Below, piece after piece: positions 43,481 to 52,143 of a stretch of 64,000 bases of DNA (positions are counted from its first letter, which is position 1; each line of letters begins with the position of its first letter). Source of the DNA: Thermoanaerobaculia bacterium (lineage in GTDB: Bacteria > Acidobacteriota > Thermoanaerobaculia > UBA5066); contig JAJVIN010000025.1 of assembly GCA_022071945.1 (NCBI GenBank), forward strand, positions 23,961 through 87,960, read 5' to 3'. Under the pieces are notes generated by a model. It searched no databases. It was not told the DNA's origin and saw nothing but the letters and a program-made list of their open reading frames with translations. The position numbers and the translations under genes were made by a program.

Positions 43481-46273
43481 CTAGGGCCGGGTGCCGCGGG
43501 CGCGGGTCGCCAGCCGCCCGCCTGCGAGTTCGAGACACTTCCGGGCGGGCTCCAGACTGGCGTTGATCGCGAGCGCCGCCTGTGCCGACGTCACCGCCCC
43601 CTGCAGGTGTTCCCGAGGGTCCTTTCCGAGCCTCTCGGCATTGTCCGCGAGGAGAAGGAAGGCGTTCGCGATGGCGGCGAGGGGATGTGCGAACTTGGGG
43701 TTGATCGCGGCCGCTTGCCTGTTGTGCTCCATCGAGGTCTGGATGAGCGGCACGGGATCCCGGCCGGCCATCATCTCCGTGCGCGCCAGGGCGAGGCAGG
43801 ACTCGGCCAGATTGAAACGAGCGATGTGGCTCTTCGGATTGAGCTCGATCGCCTTCTGGTAGTTCCGGATGGCTTCCTTCAGGTAGGCCGAGGAGTCGCG
43901 CCCCGCCTCGAGTTCATAGTCGGCCGTCAGCTTCGAGATGTTGCCGATGTTGCTGTGGAGCCGGGAATCGTCCGGGATGAGCCTGAGGGCCGCCTCATAG
44001 GTCGTCCGGGCTGCCGCAAAGGAAGGGCGCGGGTCCTTCTGTCCCTTCATGAGGGCCCGGCCCGTCTCGAGCTGAACGCTCCCGAGGTCCATGAGATGCG
44101 CACCGGTCGGTTCGAGAGCCTCCGCGCGAGCGAGGGCCTCGGCCGCCTTCGACAGGAACGGGATCGGGTCCTTCGACTTGCGATCCTCGGACTCCGACCG
44201 TGTCCAGAACGTGATTCCGAGATTGGCCCAGGCCTCGCCGCTCTTGGGATCGATCGCGATGGCCCTTTCGGCGGCCTCCTGGGCGCTCAGGAGTGCTGGA
44301 TCCGCATCCTTGCCGCCCAGGCCGAGCGCGTCCCCGCGCTGCCACTCGTAGCGCGAAATCGTCGTGAGAGGCTCGGAGAGTCCCGGATCGAGCAAAGAGG
44401 CGGTCTGGCAGGCCCGTTTTCCGCGCTCGTAGGATTCCGCCGCGTCCTTTCCGATCCTCAGTTCCAGCTCGAACGTGAAGAGGAGACGGTGGCATTCGGA
44501 AAGAAAGACGGCCGGGTCGCTCCGCCCGATCTCCGCGGCGCGACGGTATGCGGCCCCTGCTTCTGCCCAGGCCGAAAACGCAAGGTCGTACTCACCCTTG
44601 TCTTTTGCTTTCTTTCCCTTCAGGACCTCGGCGTCTCCCTTCAGCTTCAGCGCCTCGTACAGGGCGGGATCGTCCTCGAACGCCTTCTCCGCGAACGCTC
44701 TCGCTTCATCGAGCTTGTCCTCCAGGTAGGCGAGGCTTCCCTCCAAGAGCGCCGTGTCCGGGCCGGCTCTCGCCGCGCGCAGCGCCGCCAGTGCCGGCTG
44801 TCTGAGATCCGATGCGATCTTCTTCAACCGGGCCGCCTTCGTGGCCGGGCTCTGGATTTGCTCGGCCTTCGCCCATTCCTTCTGGTAGAGCTGGAAGAGC
44901 GCGTTTCCCATGAGCCTGGCGGTCTCCGGAGTCCGGTAGCCCGCGGAATGCGCCCGCTCGATCTCGCGCCGGGCCTCCTCCGGACGGCCCAGCTCCAGGT
45001 TGCCCCGGCCCAGCGCGTAGTGACCGGGGCCCTCGCCGAGGCGTCCCCTGAGCCGGATCGCTTCCTCGAGCCCTCGCATCTGGGTCTCGACTTTTCTCCG
45101 CGCGGGCCGGATGTCGTGAGCGGGAAGAAGCCGGGCCTGCCGCATCGTCCACTCCATCCGTTCCACGGCCTGTCCGAACTCCTGCGCGGCCGCCTGCCGG
45201 CGTACGCTCTCGACGGACGTGACGACCGCCGCTCCGCCGAATCCCAGAACCGCCAGGGTCGCGACCGCGACGGCCGCGGTGATCGTGCGGTGCTTCCTGG
45301 CCCGCCGCGCAAGCCTTTCGAGAACGCCCACCGGCCGGGCCGCGATCGGGTCGCCGTCCAGGAACCGGCCCAGGTCGTCGGCGAGAGCGCGCGCCGAGTC
45401 ATACCGCCTCTCGGGCGCCTTCTCGACGCACTTCATCACGATCGTGGCGAGATCCTTCGGGATCCCGGGCCGGGCCTTCTCGATCGAGACTGGGACCTTG
45501 TCGATGACCTTCAGGAGAATCTCGTAGACCGAGCTTCCGCCGATCATGGGCCGCCCCGCGAGGGCCTCCCACATCGTCACGCCGAGTCCGTAGACGTCGG
45601 TACGGCGGTCAATCTTCTTGATCTCGCCGAGAGCCTGCTCGGGGGCCATGTACGCGGGAGTTCCCGCGGCCCCCTCGTGAAGCGACTGTTCCTGGTCCAG
45701 CTCCATCGCGAGGCCGAAGTCGACGACACTGGCGCGCACGGCCCCGTCCTCTCCCGCCTCGACGATCACGTTCCCCGGCTTGACATCCCGGTGGATGAGG
45801 CCCTCGCGGTGAGCGGCGTGCAGCGCCTCGGCCACCTGACGAAACAGCCGGACGAGGGTATCCAGCGGGAGTTTCTCGGCCGCGTATGCGAGCGGCTCGC
45901 CCGGCACCAGCCTCATGGCGATGTAGGCGAGACCATCGACCTCGCCGACCTCGTAGACCTTGCAAATGCCCTCGTGATCGACGCGGGCCTGGGCCCGCGC
46001 CTCTCGGAGGAAGCTCGCCGCCCTCTGTGCGGGAAGGATCTTCAGGGCGACCAGACGATGGAGCGTCGGATCGTGGGCCCGGTAGACCTCCCCCATCCCT
46101 CCACGCCCGAGCAGCTCCTCGACATCGAAACGGCCGAGCCGGGTTCCCGCCCTGGAATCTCCGGAGTCGGCCCGGCGGCCGGCCCCGTCGGAAGGGACCC
46201 GGAGCGTCGGGCTGTCATCCGAAGGCTTCCGGCCTCCGCTCGCCCTTCGAGAATCCGTCCTGTCCCCGCTCAC
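43481..46273 (-). CDS. Transmembrane Ser/Thr protein kinase with TPR domain
   Basis: A 930-residue receptor-like kinase. After a disordered N-terminus the kinase domain (about 48-315) has LGRGGMGEVY, Lys78 (VALKIL), HRDVKPGN, DFGLAM and MAPEQAL. A single membrane helix follows (about 340-360, TAAVAVATLAVLGFGGAAVV), then an extracytoplasmic region of about 550 residues with repeated TPR-like units. The design is common in Acidobacteriota and Myxococcota. GTG start at 46273. It diverges from the methyltransferase gene. Substrates unknown. Confidence 0.92.
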   Translation of the reverse strand: MSGDRTDSRRASGGRKPSDDSPTLRVPSDGAGRRADSGDSRAGTRLGRFDVEELLGRGGMGEVYRAHDPTLHRLVALKILPAQRAASFLREARAQARVDHEGICKVYEVGEVDGLAYIAMRLVPGEPLAYAAEKLPLDTLVRLFRQVAEALHAAHREGLIHRDVKPGNVIVEAGEDGAVRASVVDFGLAMELDQEQSLHEGAAGTPAYMAPEQALGEIKKIDRRTDVYGLGVTMWEALAGRPMIGGSSVYEILLKVIDKVPVSIEKARPGIPKDLATIVMKCVEKAPERRYDSARALADDLGRFLDGDPIAARPVGVLERLARRARKHRTITAAVAVATLAVLGFGGAAVVTSVESVRRQAAAQEFGQAVERMEWTMRQARLLPAHDIRPARRKVETQMRGLEEAIRLRGRLGEGPGHYALGRGNLELGRPEEARREIERAHSAGYRTPETARLMGNALFQLYQKEWAKAEQIQSPATKAARLKKIASDLRQPALAALRAARAGPDTALLEGSLAYLEDKLDEARAFAEKAFEDDPALYEALKLKGDAEVLKGKKAKDKGEYDLAFSAWAEAGAAYRRAAEIGRSDPAVFLSECHRLLFTFELELRIGKDAAESYERGKRACQTASLLDPGLSEPLTTISRYEWQRGDALGLGGKDADPALLSAQEAAERAIAIDPKSGEAWANLGITFWTRSESEDRKSKDPIPFLSKAAEALARAEALEPTGAHLMDLGSVQLETGRALMKGQKDPRPSFAAARTTYEAALRLIPDDSRLHSNIGNISKLTADYELEAGRDSSAYLKEAIRNYQKAIELNPKSHIARFNLAESCLALARTEMMAGRDPVPLIQTSMEHNRQAAAINPKFAHPLAAIANAFLLLADNAERLGKDPREHLQGAVTSAQAALAINASLEPARKCLELAGGRLATRARGTRP

Positions 46274-46356
46274 TGCGGCAAATACTAGACGTTCCCCAAC
46301 GAGCGCAGCAGTGCGTCAAGACACATCCTGCCCACCCGCTGCGAGAGAATCGGCTC

Positions 46357-47130
46357 GTGACGCCCCGAATCGACCCGCAACCGGACCCTGCCCGCGATAA
46401 GGAGCTGAAGGCGCGGCTTCGCGAGTACCTCGTCAGCATCGATCAGCCAGAGCCCGACCGCAACGTCGAGGAACTCTTCGCGGTTCCCGGTGGCTTCGGG
46501 GGACGCTTCGAGTACTTCACCCGGCAAATCCCCCCAGAAGCGCTGGCGTCACTTCTCGTTTCGGGCTGCGCCGTCGGCTCGGAAGCCCTCGTCGGCAGAC
46601 AGTACGGCTTTGCGACGGTGACGGGAACGGAGGTGACGCCGGTCTACGTGGAGATCGCGCGCGAGCGCTTCGCGGGAGTTCCCGGCTTCGCCTTCGAGCT
46701 CTACGACGGGGATCACCTCCCCTTCCCCGACCGCCACTTCACCGCGATCGCCTCCGGCCACATCATCGAGCACACGCGCTCTCCCTTCGACTACCTCACG
46801 GAGCACCTGCGTGTCCTCAGACCCGGCGGCTTCTTCTTTCTCGAGTTCCCGAACCGCTATCACCTGAGGGAACTCCACACGAACCTTCCCTCCGTCGAGT
46901 ACCTGCCGGGACCCCTCAGGATGGCGGCACTCCGGTTCCTCGCTTCCTCCCGTTCGCCAGTCCCCCCACCGAGACGGAAGGGGTACCAGGCCATCCTCGG
47001 GACGGACCTGAAACCGATGAGCGTCTGGCAGATCAAGAAGTACCTCCGTGATTCGGGCATTCCCGGAGCGAGGATCGTGCACAGATACACCCCCGCCCCG
47101 GGCTTTGTCCGGATGGTGATCGCTCGTTGA
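46357..47130 (+). CDS. Class I SAM-dependent methyltransferase
   Basis: A 257-residue protein. The SAM-binding motif reads SLLVSGCAVGSEALVGRQYG, followed by an acidic second strand (GTEVTPVYVEIARERF), YDGDHLPFPDRHFTAIASGHIIEHT and the usual LRVLRPGGFFFLEFPN. This is the Methyltransf_11 pattern seen in glycan-cluster and small-molecule methyltransferases; the substrate is unknown. GTG start at 46357, with GAGAGAAT a short way upstream. Confidence 0.87.
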   Translation: MTPRIDPQPDPARDKELKARLREYLVSIDQPEPDRNVEELFAVPGGFGGRFEYFTRQIPPEALASLLVSGCAVGSEALVGRQYGFATVTGTEVTPVYVEIARERFAGVPGFAFELYDGDHLPFPDRHFTAIASGHIIEHTRSPFDYLTEHLRVLRPGGFFFLEFPNRYHLRELHTNLPSVEYLPGPLRMAALRFLASSRSPVPPPRRKGYQAILGTDLKPMSVWQIKKYLRDSGIPGARIVHRYTPAPGFVRMVIAR

Positions 47131-47135
47131 TGGCC

Positions 47136-47153
47136 GTCCGGGATGACCCGGAC
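47136..47153. terminator. Hairpin between convergent genes
   Basis: GTCCGGG and CCCGGAC form a perfect seven-base stem around an ATGA loop. It lies in the 73-base gap between the converging methyltransferase and membrane-protein genes, so it could terminate both. There is no T tract on either side, so Rho-independent strength is doubtful. Confidence 0.45.
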
Positions 47154-47203
47154 CAGCCGGGTCGCGCACCGGCAGAGGAACCTCGCCTGTCGTCATCCTC
47201 CGC

Positions 47204-49234
47204 TCAGACGGACTGAGTTTCCGAAAGGCCTCGAGACTTCGCCACCAGACCGCCGAGCTCGCCGCGATTCCGGAAGCCCCAGAGCGTAAATCCGAGTACG
47301 ACCACCCACACCATGGCCTCGCGCGCGAAGGCCGGCAGCAAGAGGCACCGGACGAGGTGGCTCTTGCCGGCGGGGACCATCATCTCGCTGAAGCGGATGT
47401 CGTCGACGAGGCGCCCCGGCAATGTGATCCTCGCGGGGAACCCCTCGGCGACTCCGGCCTCCTTTCCGAGCTTCGTTCCGGGCATGTTCGAGGCCGAGCC
47501 CCCCGACTGTGCACCCGATAGAAGGTCCTCCGGGGCCCGCGAGCCCGTGCTCATCGTTCCCGCAATCGCCAGCCCGATGAGAACGGCAACGAAAACGGCC
47601 GTCATGACGGTGACCGACCTTCTCACGACGGGATACCGAGAGCCAAAGCGCCGCGACGCGAACAGTCCGAGGAGCAGGGCCGGAACGGCGAGCCACACCG
47701 GGCTCGCGACCGACAGGATCAGAAACCCGCTCCCCGCAAACATCGATCTGATCTTTCCAAGACCCAGCCAGATGAAAAGGACGGCACAGCCCGCGCACAG
47801 GGCAACCCTCAGAAGAAACCCCGCCACGTTCAGCGGAAAGAAGACATACCGAGAAAACGAGGCCCCGGCCACTCCCCACTTCGGATGAGACCTCAGCGCG
47901 ACGGAAGTGTGGGTCACCGGAGAGTCGAGGCGCAGGAGGGAAACGGCGGCTGTGTCTCCGAGATTCCCGAGGTCAGGGGGCGCTTCCCACTGGAGCGTCA
48001 GCGTCTGCGGGCCCATCCCGAGCGGCACCGTCAGCCTTCCGGCGCTGTCCCTGTAGAGGAGCTGCGGCTCTCCATCGACGTCGAGGTACGTCGGCCGTCC
48101 CGGAACGTCGAGCGCGAGTTGCGGACTCCCCATGTTCTCGAGGGTGAGATGGGCCTCGACGATGGGGTGGCCCACCGACGGGAAGAAGACCGTGTATCTC
48201 AGCGCCGGTACCGAGTAGCCGACCGACGAGAACACGTGCATCTTCTGCGTCGAGAAGCGAACGGATTCTCCCGGGGCGAGCAGAAACCCGAGGGACCCGC
48301 GCGCCCCGGTGGCAATCCCGGTCTCCTTTGGCGAGATCCGTCTGGCCTTCGAGTCGATCGTGAGCGCCAGCATCGGATGGTTCTCGAGAACCAGGTACTG
48401 CTCGTCGGACGGCAGGAGGGGCCGGAACTGGTCTCCAGGAAGGGTCCCGGTGACCCGGATGGGGTTCGCGCCGGGCACGAGCTCGAACGACAGACCGCCC
48501 GGAGTCTCCGAATACGAGCACGGAGTCGTCACAACCTGGACGGCCTCGCCGTTGGGCAGCGAGACGGCGTACGTCATCTTCGACCGGTTCGGGTTCTCGA
48601 TCGCGAGCGAGTAGTCGAAAACGGTCTGGCCCGGCTGAACGGAGAGCCGGTAGCGCCCCGAGCCCGTGGCCGCGCGAGGCCCCGTCCCGGAATGCGCATC
48701 AAGCGCCGTCAGGATGAGCACGGGCCCGGAATCCGGGGAGTCGCGGCGGACGAGCTCCGCGTCCGAAACCTCGGAGCGGACGCCCAGTACCCTCGTCAGG
48801 AGCGCGAGCTCCACTCGGGTCTTCTCGCGGACGCTCAGCCCGCAAGTCAGGGAGAAGGGGTCGCCCGACAGCACCAGCTGCAGGCTCTCCTTTTCCGAAG
48901 ACAGGAATGCGTTGCCTGTGCACCCGAGAAAGCTGATGCCGTCCGGAGGTTTCAGAAGCGGGAGTTTCACGAGGTTGCCGAGACGGCGGCCCCGAATCTC
49001 GATCGTGAGGCTGTTGTCGCTCAGGCGGCCGCGGAGCTTCAGTGTCTCCACCGTGGCGATTGCGGGAACCTCGACCGATCTCCTCAGGGCGTCATAGTCG
49101 GGCAGCGCGAGAGAAACAACCGGACCGGACAGCGGAGGCTCGGTGCTGGCTCCGAGCGCGGCTGGCGTCAAGAGCGCCGCGGCCAGGGCTGCTCCCACCC
49201 TCGCGATGGCGGTGGATGGTGGATGCGACGTCAT
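47204..49234 (-). CDS. Large exported protein with C-terminal membrane helices, unknown function
   Basis: A 676-residue protein. It has a signal peptide (1-29), a beta-rich extracytoplasmic region to about 480, and four or five membrane helices between about 490 and 660 (for example FLLRVALCAGCAVLFIWLGLG). A periplasmic patch lies before the last helix (DIRFSEMMVPAGKSHLVRCL). I do not recognise the family. ATG at 49234 follows GGAGG by six bases and overlaps the pseudopilin stop (ATGA). The coupling suggests it works with the pseudopilin-like protein, perhaps as its membrane partner. Confidence 0.82.
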   Translation of the reverse strand: MTSHPPSTAIARVGAALAAALLTPAALGASTEPPLSGPVVSLALPDYDALRRSVEVPAIATVETLKLRGRLSDNSLTIEIRGRRLGNLVKLPLLKPPDGISFLGCTGNAFLSSEKESLQLVLSGDPFSLTCGLSVREKTRVELALLTRVLGVRSEVSDAELVRRDSPDSGPVLILTALDAHSGTGPRAATGSGRYRLSVQPGQTVFDYSLAIENPNRSKMTYAVSLPNGEAVQVVTTPCSYSETPGGLSFELVPGANPIRVTGTLPGDQFRPLLPSDEQYLVLENHPMLALTIDSKARRISPKETGIATGARGSLGFLLAPGESVRFSTQKMHVFSSVGYSVPALRYTVFFPSVGHPIVEAHLTLENMGSPQLALDVPGRPTYLDVDGEPQLLYRDSAGRLTVPLGMGPQTLTLQWEAPPDLGNLGDTAAVSLLRLDSPVTHTSVALRSHPKWGVAGASFSRYVFFPLNVAGFLLRVALCAGCAVLFIWLGLGKIRSMFAGSGFLILSVASPVWLAVPALLLGLFASRRFGSRYPVVRRSVTVMTAVFVAVLIGLAIAGTMSTGSRAPEDLLSGAQSGGSASNMPGTKLGKEAGVAEGFPARITLPGRLVDDIRFSEMMVPAGKSHLVRCLLLPAFAREAMVWVVVLGFTLWGFRNRGELGGLVAKSRGLSETQSV

Positions 49235-49803
49235 TGTTGGCCTCCTCCCTTTTGTCCCGATCTCCCTTCCAGTGCTCTGTAGGCCCGGTCCCCGAGAAAG
49301 AAGCCTCCATTGGCGAAGACGATGTCGTAGTCGGTCGCCACTCCGCTTCCTTCGTACTGAGGATCGTCGAACCAGATCCCGTCGCGTCCCATCGACCGGA
49401 TGGCGTAAGAACCCTGTTTTGGCTCCCCACACTCGACGGCGAACTGGAACGGACGTCCCCAGGCATCCGTGAGCGGAAAGCTCTTGATGTAAGTGGGCTC
49501 GACCCATCGGCGCAGGGTGTCGCCCGAGATGTTGTCCCACCTGTACCGGCTGATCGCATGTCCCCTCGGGCAGTACGAATCGTGATCGGTCGCCAGGCTC
49601 TCCCAGGCCGTCGCGATGCTGTGCATCTTCCACATCGTTTCGCGGACCTTGCTCCTCTCCGCTGCGGCGCGGATGTTCGGGATCGCCACCCCGACCACGA
49701 AGCCGCCAAAGCCCACGGTCACGGCGAGAACCACAATTCCGGCCGTTCCTGTCCGTCCCGGGGCGTGCGTCTCAGTTGTGAGAACGGGGCCGTTCTCTTC
49801 CAC
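49231..49803 (-). CDS. Type II secretion-like pseudopilin (GspG-type) protein
   Basis: A 190-residue protein with a short cytoplasmic lead, one hydrophobic helix (GIVVLAVTVGFGGFVVGVAIPNI) continuing into an amphipathic helix, and a C-terminal globular part (PLTDAWGRPFQFAVE, then SMGRDGIWFDDPQY) as in GspG-like major pseudopilins. The classical prepilin peptidase site (G before F/M and TLxE) is not evident, so it may be an unprocessed relative. GTG at 49803 is favoured since GGAGG is five bases upstream. It is coupled to the 676-residue membrane protein. Confidence 0.8.
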   Translation of the reverse strand: MEENGPVLTTETHAPGRTGTAGIVVLAVTVGFGGFVVGVAIPNIRAAAERSKVRETMWKMHSIATAWESLATDHDSYCPRGHAISRYRWDNISGDTLRRWVEPTYIKSFPLTDAWGRPFQFAVECGEPKQGSYAIRSMGRDGIWFDDPQYEGSGVATDYDIVFANGGFFLGDRAYRALEGRSGQKGGGQQ

Positions 49804-49913
49804 TGTCACCTCCCGATGGATCCATCTGCGAAGGTGTACGGAGGCGGGCGGTCACCCGTCGGACGGCGAATCCGTAAGAGCAGCGGGTCCGCGGCCCTGG
49901 CCTCTGGAGACCT

Positions 49914-51185
49914 CTACTTCGGCTCGACCCTCGTCCCGGCGATCCGGTCGTGGAGAGTGCGCCTCTCGTCGTCGAAGAGCGCCATGAGGTACCCGATGTA
50001 CAGGAGGCAGCCACTGAGAATCTCGGCGGCCGTGCGGCCCAGGGCCCGGCCGAATCCGATGTCCTTGCCTTCCGGCGTACGAACCCTCAGGCCCATCGCC
50101 AGCTTGCCGACACTCGCGCCGGTCAGGGCGAGAGGCAGCACGACGAAGAGGAACTGCGACAGAAGCGACATGATCGTGGCCTGCCACAGAACCTGCCCGA
50201 AGACCGTGAGCAGACGCTCCCCGAGCTGCTGCGTGGTCCTTTCGCTTCTTGCCTTCTGCCTCTCCGCTTCTTGCTGCTGCTCCCGCGCCTGCTGTTCCCT
50301 CTGCATCTGCTGGGCCCTCTGCCACTGAGCGTCCGCCTGCCTGCGGTTCGCCTCCTCCTGTGTCATCGGGTAGGAACCCGGCGGACGTCTCGGGCCGGAG
50401 GGCTCGTACGACGGTTGATACGACGGGGCCCCGGCGCCCGCGGAAGGTGGCGCCGTCGCACCCTCCATCTTCCTCGCCTCCGCCTGGATCGACTCCATCT
50501 CCCGGGCGAGCTTCTTGTCGATCGACGCCTGGACGGGCAGGAACACGATGCCCAGGAGCAGCATGTCGATCAGCTTGGCGACGAACCGCCGGCCCATGGG
50601 TGCCGGCACACCGGCGTTCATCGGCACCGCCTTCGCCACCACTGATCGGGCCTGCTGGTCGAGGAGCCGGGCCAGCTCGGGGTACGCCGTCATCGGCTTC
50701 CAGTCGTCCGAGCCCAGAGGAGCCACTTCCGTCGCCTCCCCGAGCTCTCCCCGCCGGATCGCCTGCCAGATCTCCATGCGCGTCATGTTCTCCGTCCCCC
50801 CGACCTGGAGATAAACGCGGTAGGTCTGCGGCGGCTTCGGCGGGGGCGCCGCCGCCGGAGCTTTCTCCGGCGCGCTCGTGGAGCTCCCCGGTTCTCCCTG
50901 CCGCGGGACAGCCATGCCCGGCGTGGAGGGCGGTCGGGGAACAGGAACCGAACCCGCCGCGGACGGCCCGCTCGGCGGGACCGGGGCAGGCGGAGCCGCA
51001 GCAGGCGGTTCCGGCGCTTGCACGGGAAGGCTCGCCAGAAACTCCTCGATCGGAGGAAGCGTCAGGGGGGCCCTACAGCTCGGACACGGGAAGGTCCCTC
51101 CTGCCCTGGGATAGCGGTCCAGGTTGACCGGCAGCTCCCTCCCGCAGGTCTGGCATCGAAAGGCGGCGGTTCCGCTCGACTGCAT
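49914..51185 (-). CDS. Zinc-ribbon, GYF-like and RDD-domain membrane protein
   Basis: A 423-residue protein. It has an N-terminal zinc ribbon (CQTCGREL and CPSC), a Pro/Ala linker, and a GYF_2-like module (about 118-180, YRVYLQVGGTENMTRMEIWQAIRRGELGE split by the usual turn). An RDD domain starts near 195 (MGRRFVAKLIDMLLLGIVFL) and ends GRTAAEILSGCLLYIGYLMAL and RTLHDRIAGTRV. The first two RDD helices are separated by about 120 residues of Gln/Arg/Ala-rich coiled coil, an unusual insert. It lies between the ABM-like and pseudopilin genes. Function unknown; RDD proteins may be transporters. Confidence 0.85.
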   Translation of the reverse strand: MQSSGTAAFRCQTCGRELPVNLDRYPRAGGTFPCPSCRAPLTLPPIEEFLASLPVQAPEPPAAAPPAPVPPSGPSAAGSVPVPRPPSTPGMAVPRQGEPGSSTSAPEKAPAAAPPPKPPQTYRVYLQVGGTENMTRMEIWQAIRRGELGEATEVAPLGSDDWKPMTAYPELARLLDQQARSVVAKAVPMNAGVPAPMGRRFVAKLIDMLLLGIVFLPVQASIDKKLAREMESIQAEARKMEGATAPPSAGAGAPSYQPSYEPSGPRRPPGSYPMTQEEANRRQADAQWQRAQQMQREQQAREQQQEAERQKARSERTTQQLGERLLTVFGQVLWQATIMSLLSQFLFVVLPLALTGASVGKLAMGLRVRTPEGKDIGFGRALGRTAAEILSGCLLYIGYLMALFDDERRTLHDRIAGTRVEPK

Positions 51186-51365
51186 CGCGCACTCCGTGCG
51201 CAGAAATCTATCAGGAGACGGGTCCCCCTGGCAGATCCCTCAGGGCGCCACTCAAACCAGGGTCCGGCGGAATCTCGCCGGACCGTTGGACCCGAGACCG
51301 GTGTGCGGCTCACGGCTGGGCGTCCTGAGCCCAAGACGATGCCCGCCGGAGCCAGGAGGTCATGC

Positions 51366-52127
51366 TTACCCGCGGAGTCGCTTCCCGATCAGGATCTGAT
51401 ACCCCGTCTTCCCGAGGTCTCTGCCGGTGACTTGGCGTGTGTCGCCTGCGGGGGCCAGGGACAGCTTCCACTGATAGAGGCCGGAGAGGAACTCGCGTAC
51501 ATGGGCGGTGAGTTCGTCGAACCCTCCACCGTTCTCGAATCGGATCGCATCCTCTTCGCTGTCCCACAGAGTGACGGACAGGGCCTGGCACTGGCCGCGC
51601 GGCGCCTCGACGAGAAAGACCGCCCGGCATCCCGGCGTCTGGAAAAGGCCAGGCAGGACGAACTCGCTGTAGCGGCGTTTCAGGTCTTCGAACCTCACCG
51701 GATCCACCCGGAGTTCCACGATCCGGAGGTAGAGGTGTCCTGCCGGCATGGGCACCTCACCGGCCGGGAGTCTCGCAACCCGCACGGGAAATGCCTCCAC
51801 CTCGGGGTCGGGAAGGGGCGGCCGTGCCCCGACGCGAAGCTCGGTGAGATCCGTTCGCCACTCGGTAACGTCCGCCAGGTAAACATCGCTCTCGTCGAGG
51901 AGGACGTCGTACAGACCACTCGCTTCGTAGGCGTCGGCTTCTTCTTCGCTCTCCCACAGCGTCATCGACGTGCACTCGTTTCCCGAGGCGTCCGAGGGCT
52001 CGAGAAGGCCCGCGAAGAGGCAGCCCGCGGTCTCCTGGAGAGCCGTGAGGATCCGGCGTTCGTAGAAGTCGCGAAAGGTCCAGAGCTTCCCGGGTTTGAG
52101 GCGGAGCCTCACGAATCGGAGAAACAT
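51366..52127 (-). CDS. Tandem ABM-like (dimeric alpha/beta barrel) protein
   Basis: A 253-residue soluble protein made of two similar halves. Half one begins FLRFVRLRLKPGKLWTFRDFYE and has GCLFAGLLE and MTLWESEEEADAYE. Half two begins LYLRIVELRVDPVRFEDLKRR and has GCRAVFLVEA and VTLWDSEEDAIRFE. This is the pattern of antibiotic-biosynthesis monooxygenase-type (ABM) ferredoxin-like domains, fused to make an internal dimer. Heme or cofactor binding cannot be judged. ATG at 52127 has AGAGGG five bases upstream. It lies 16 bases after the FHA-SpoIIE gene. Confidence 0.8.
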   Translation of the reverse strand: MFLRFVRLRLKPGKLWTFRDFYERRILTALQETAGCLFAGLLEPSDASGNECTSMTLWESEEEADAYEASGLYDVLLDESDVYLADVTEWRTDLTELRVGARPPLPDPEVEAFPVRVARLPAGEVPMPAGHLYLRIVELRVDPVRFEDLKRRYSEFVLPGLFQTPGCRAVFLVEAPRGQCQALSVTLWDSEEDAIRFENGGGFDELTAHVREFLSGLYQWKLSLAPAGDTRQVTGRDLGKTGYQILIGKRLRG

Positions 52128-52143
52128 CAGCGCCCTCTCACGC

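Noticed and set aside
43607..46288. An 893-codon plus-strand frame opposite the kinase-TPR gene
   Set aside because: Arg/Leu-rich shadow of a well-supported kinase; no domain seen.
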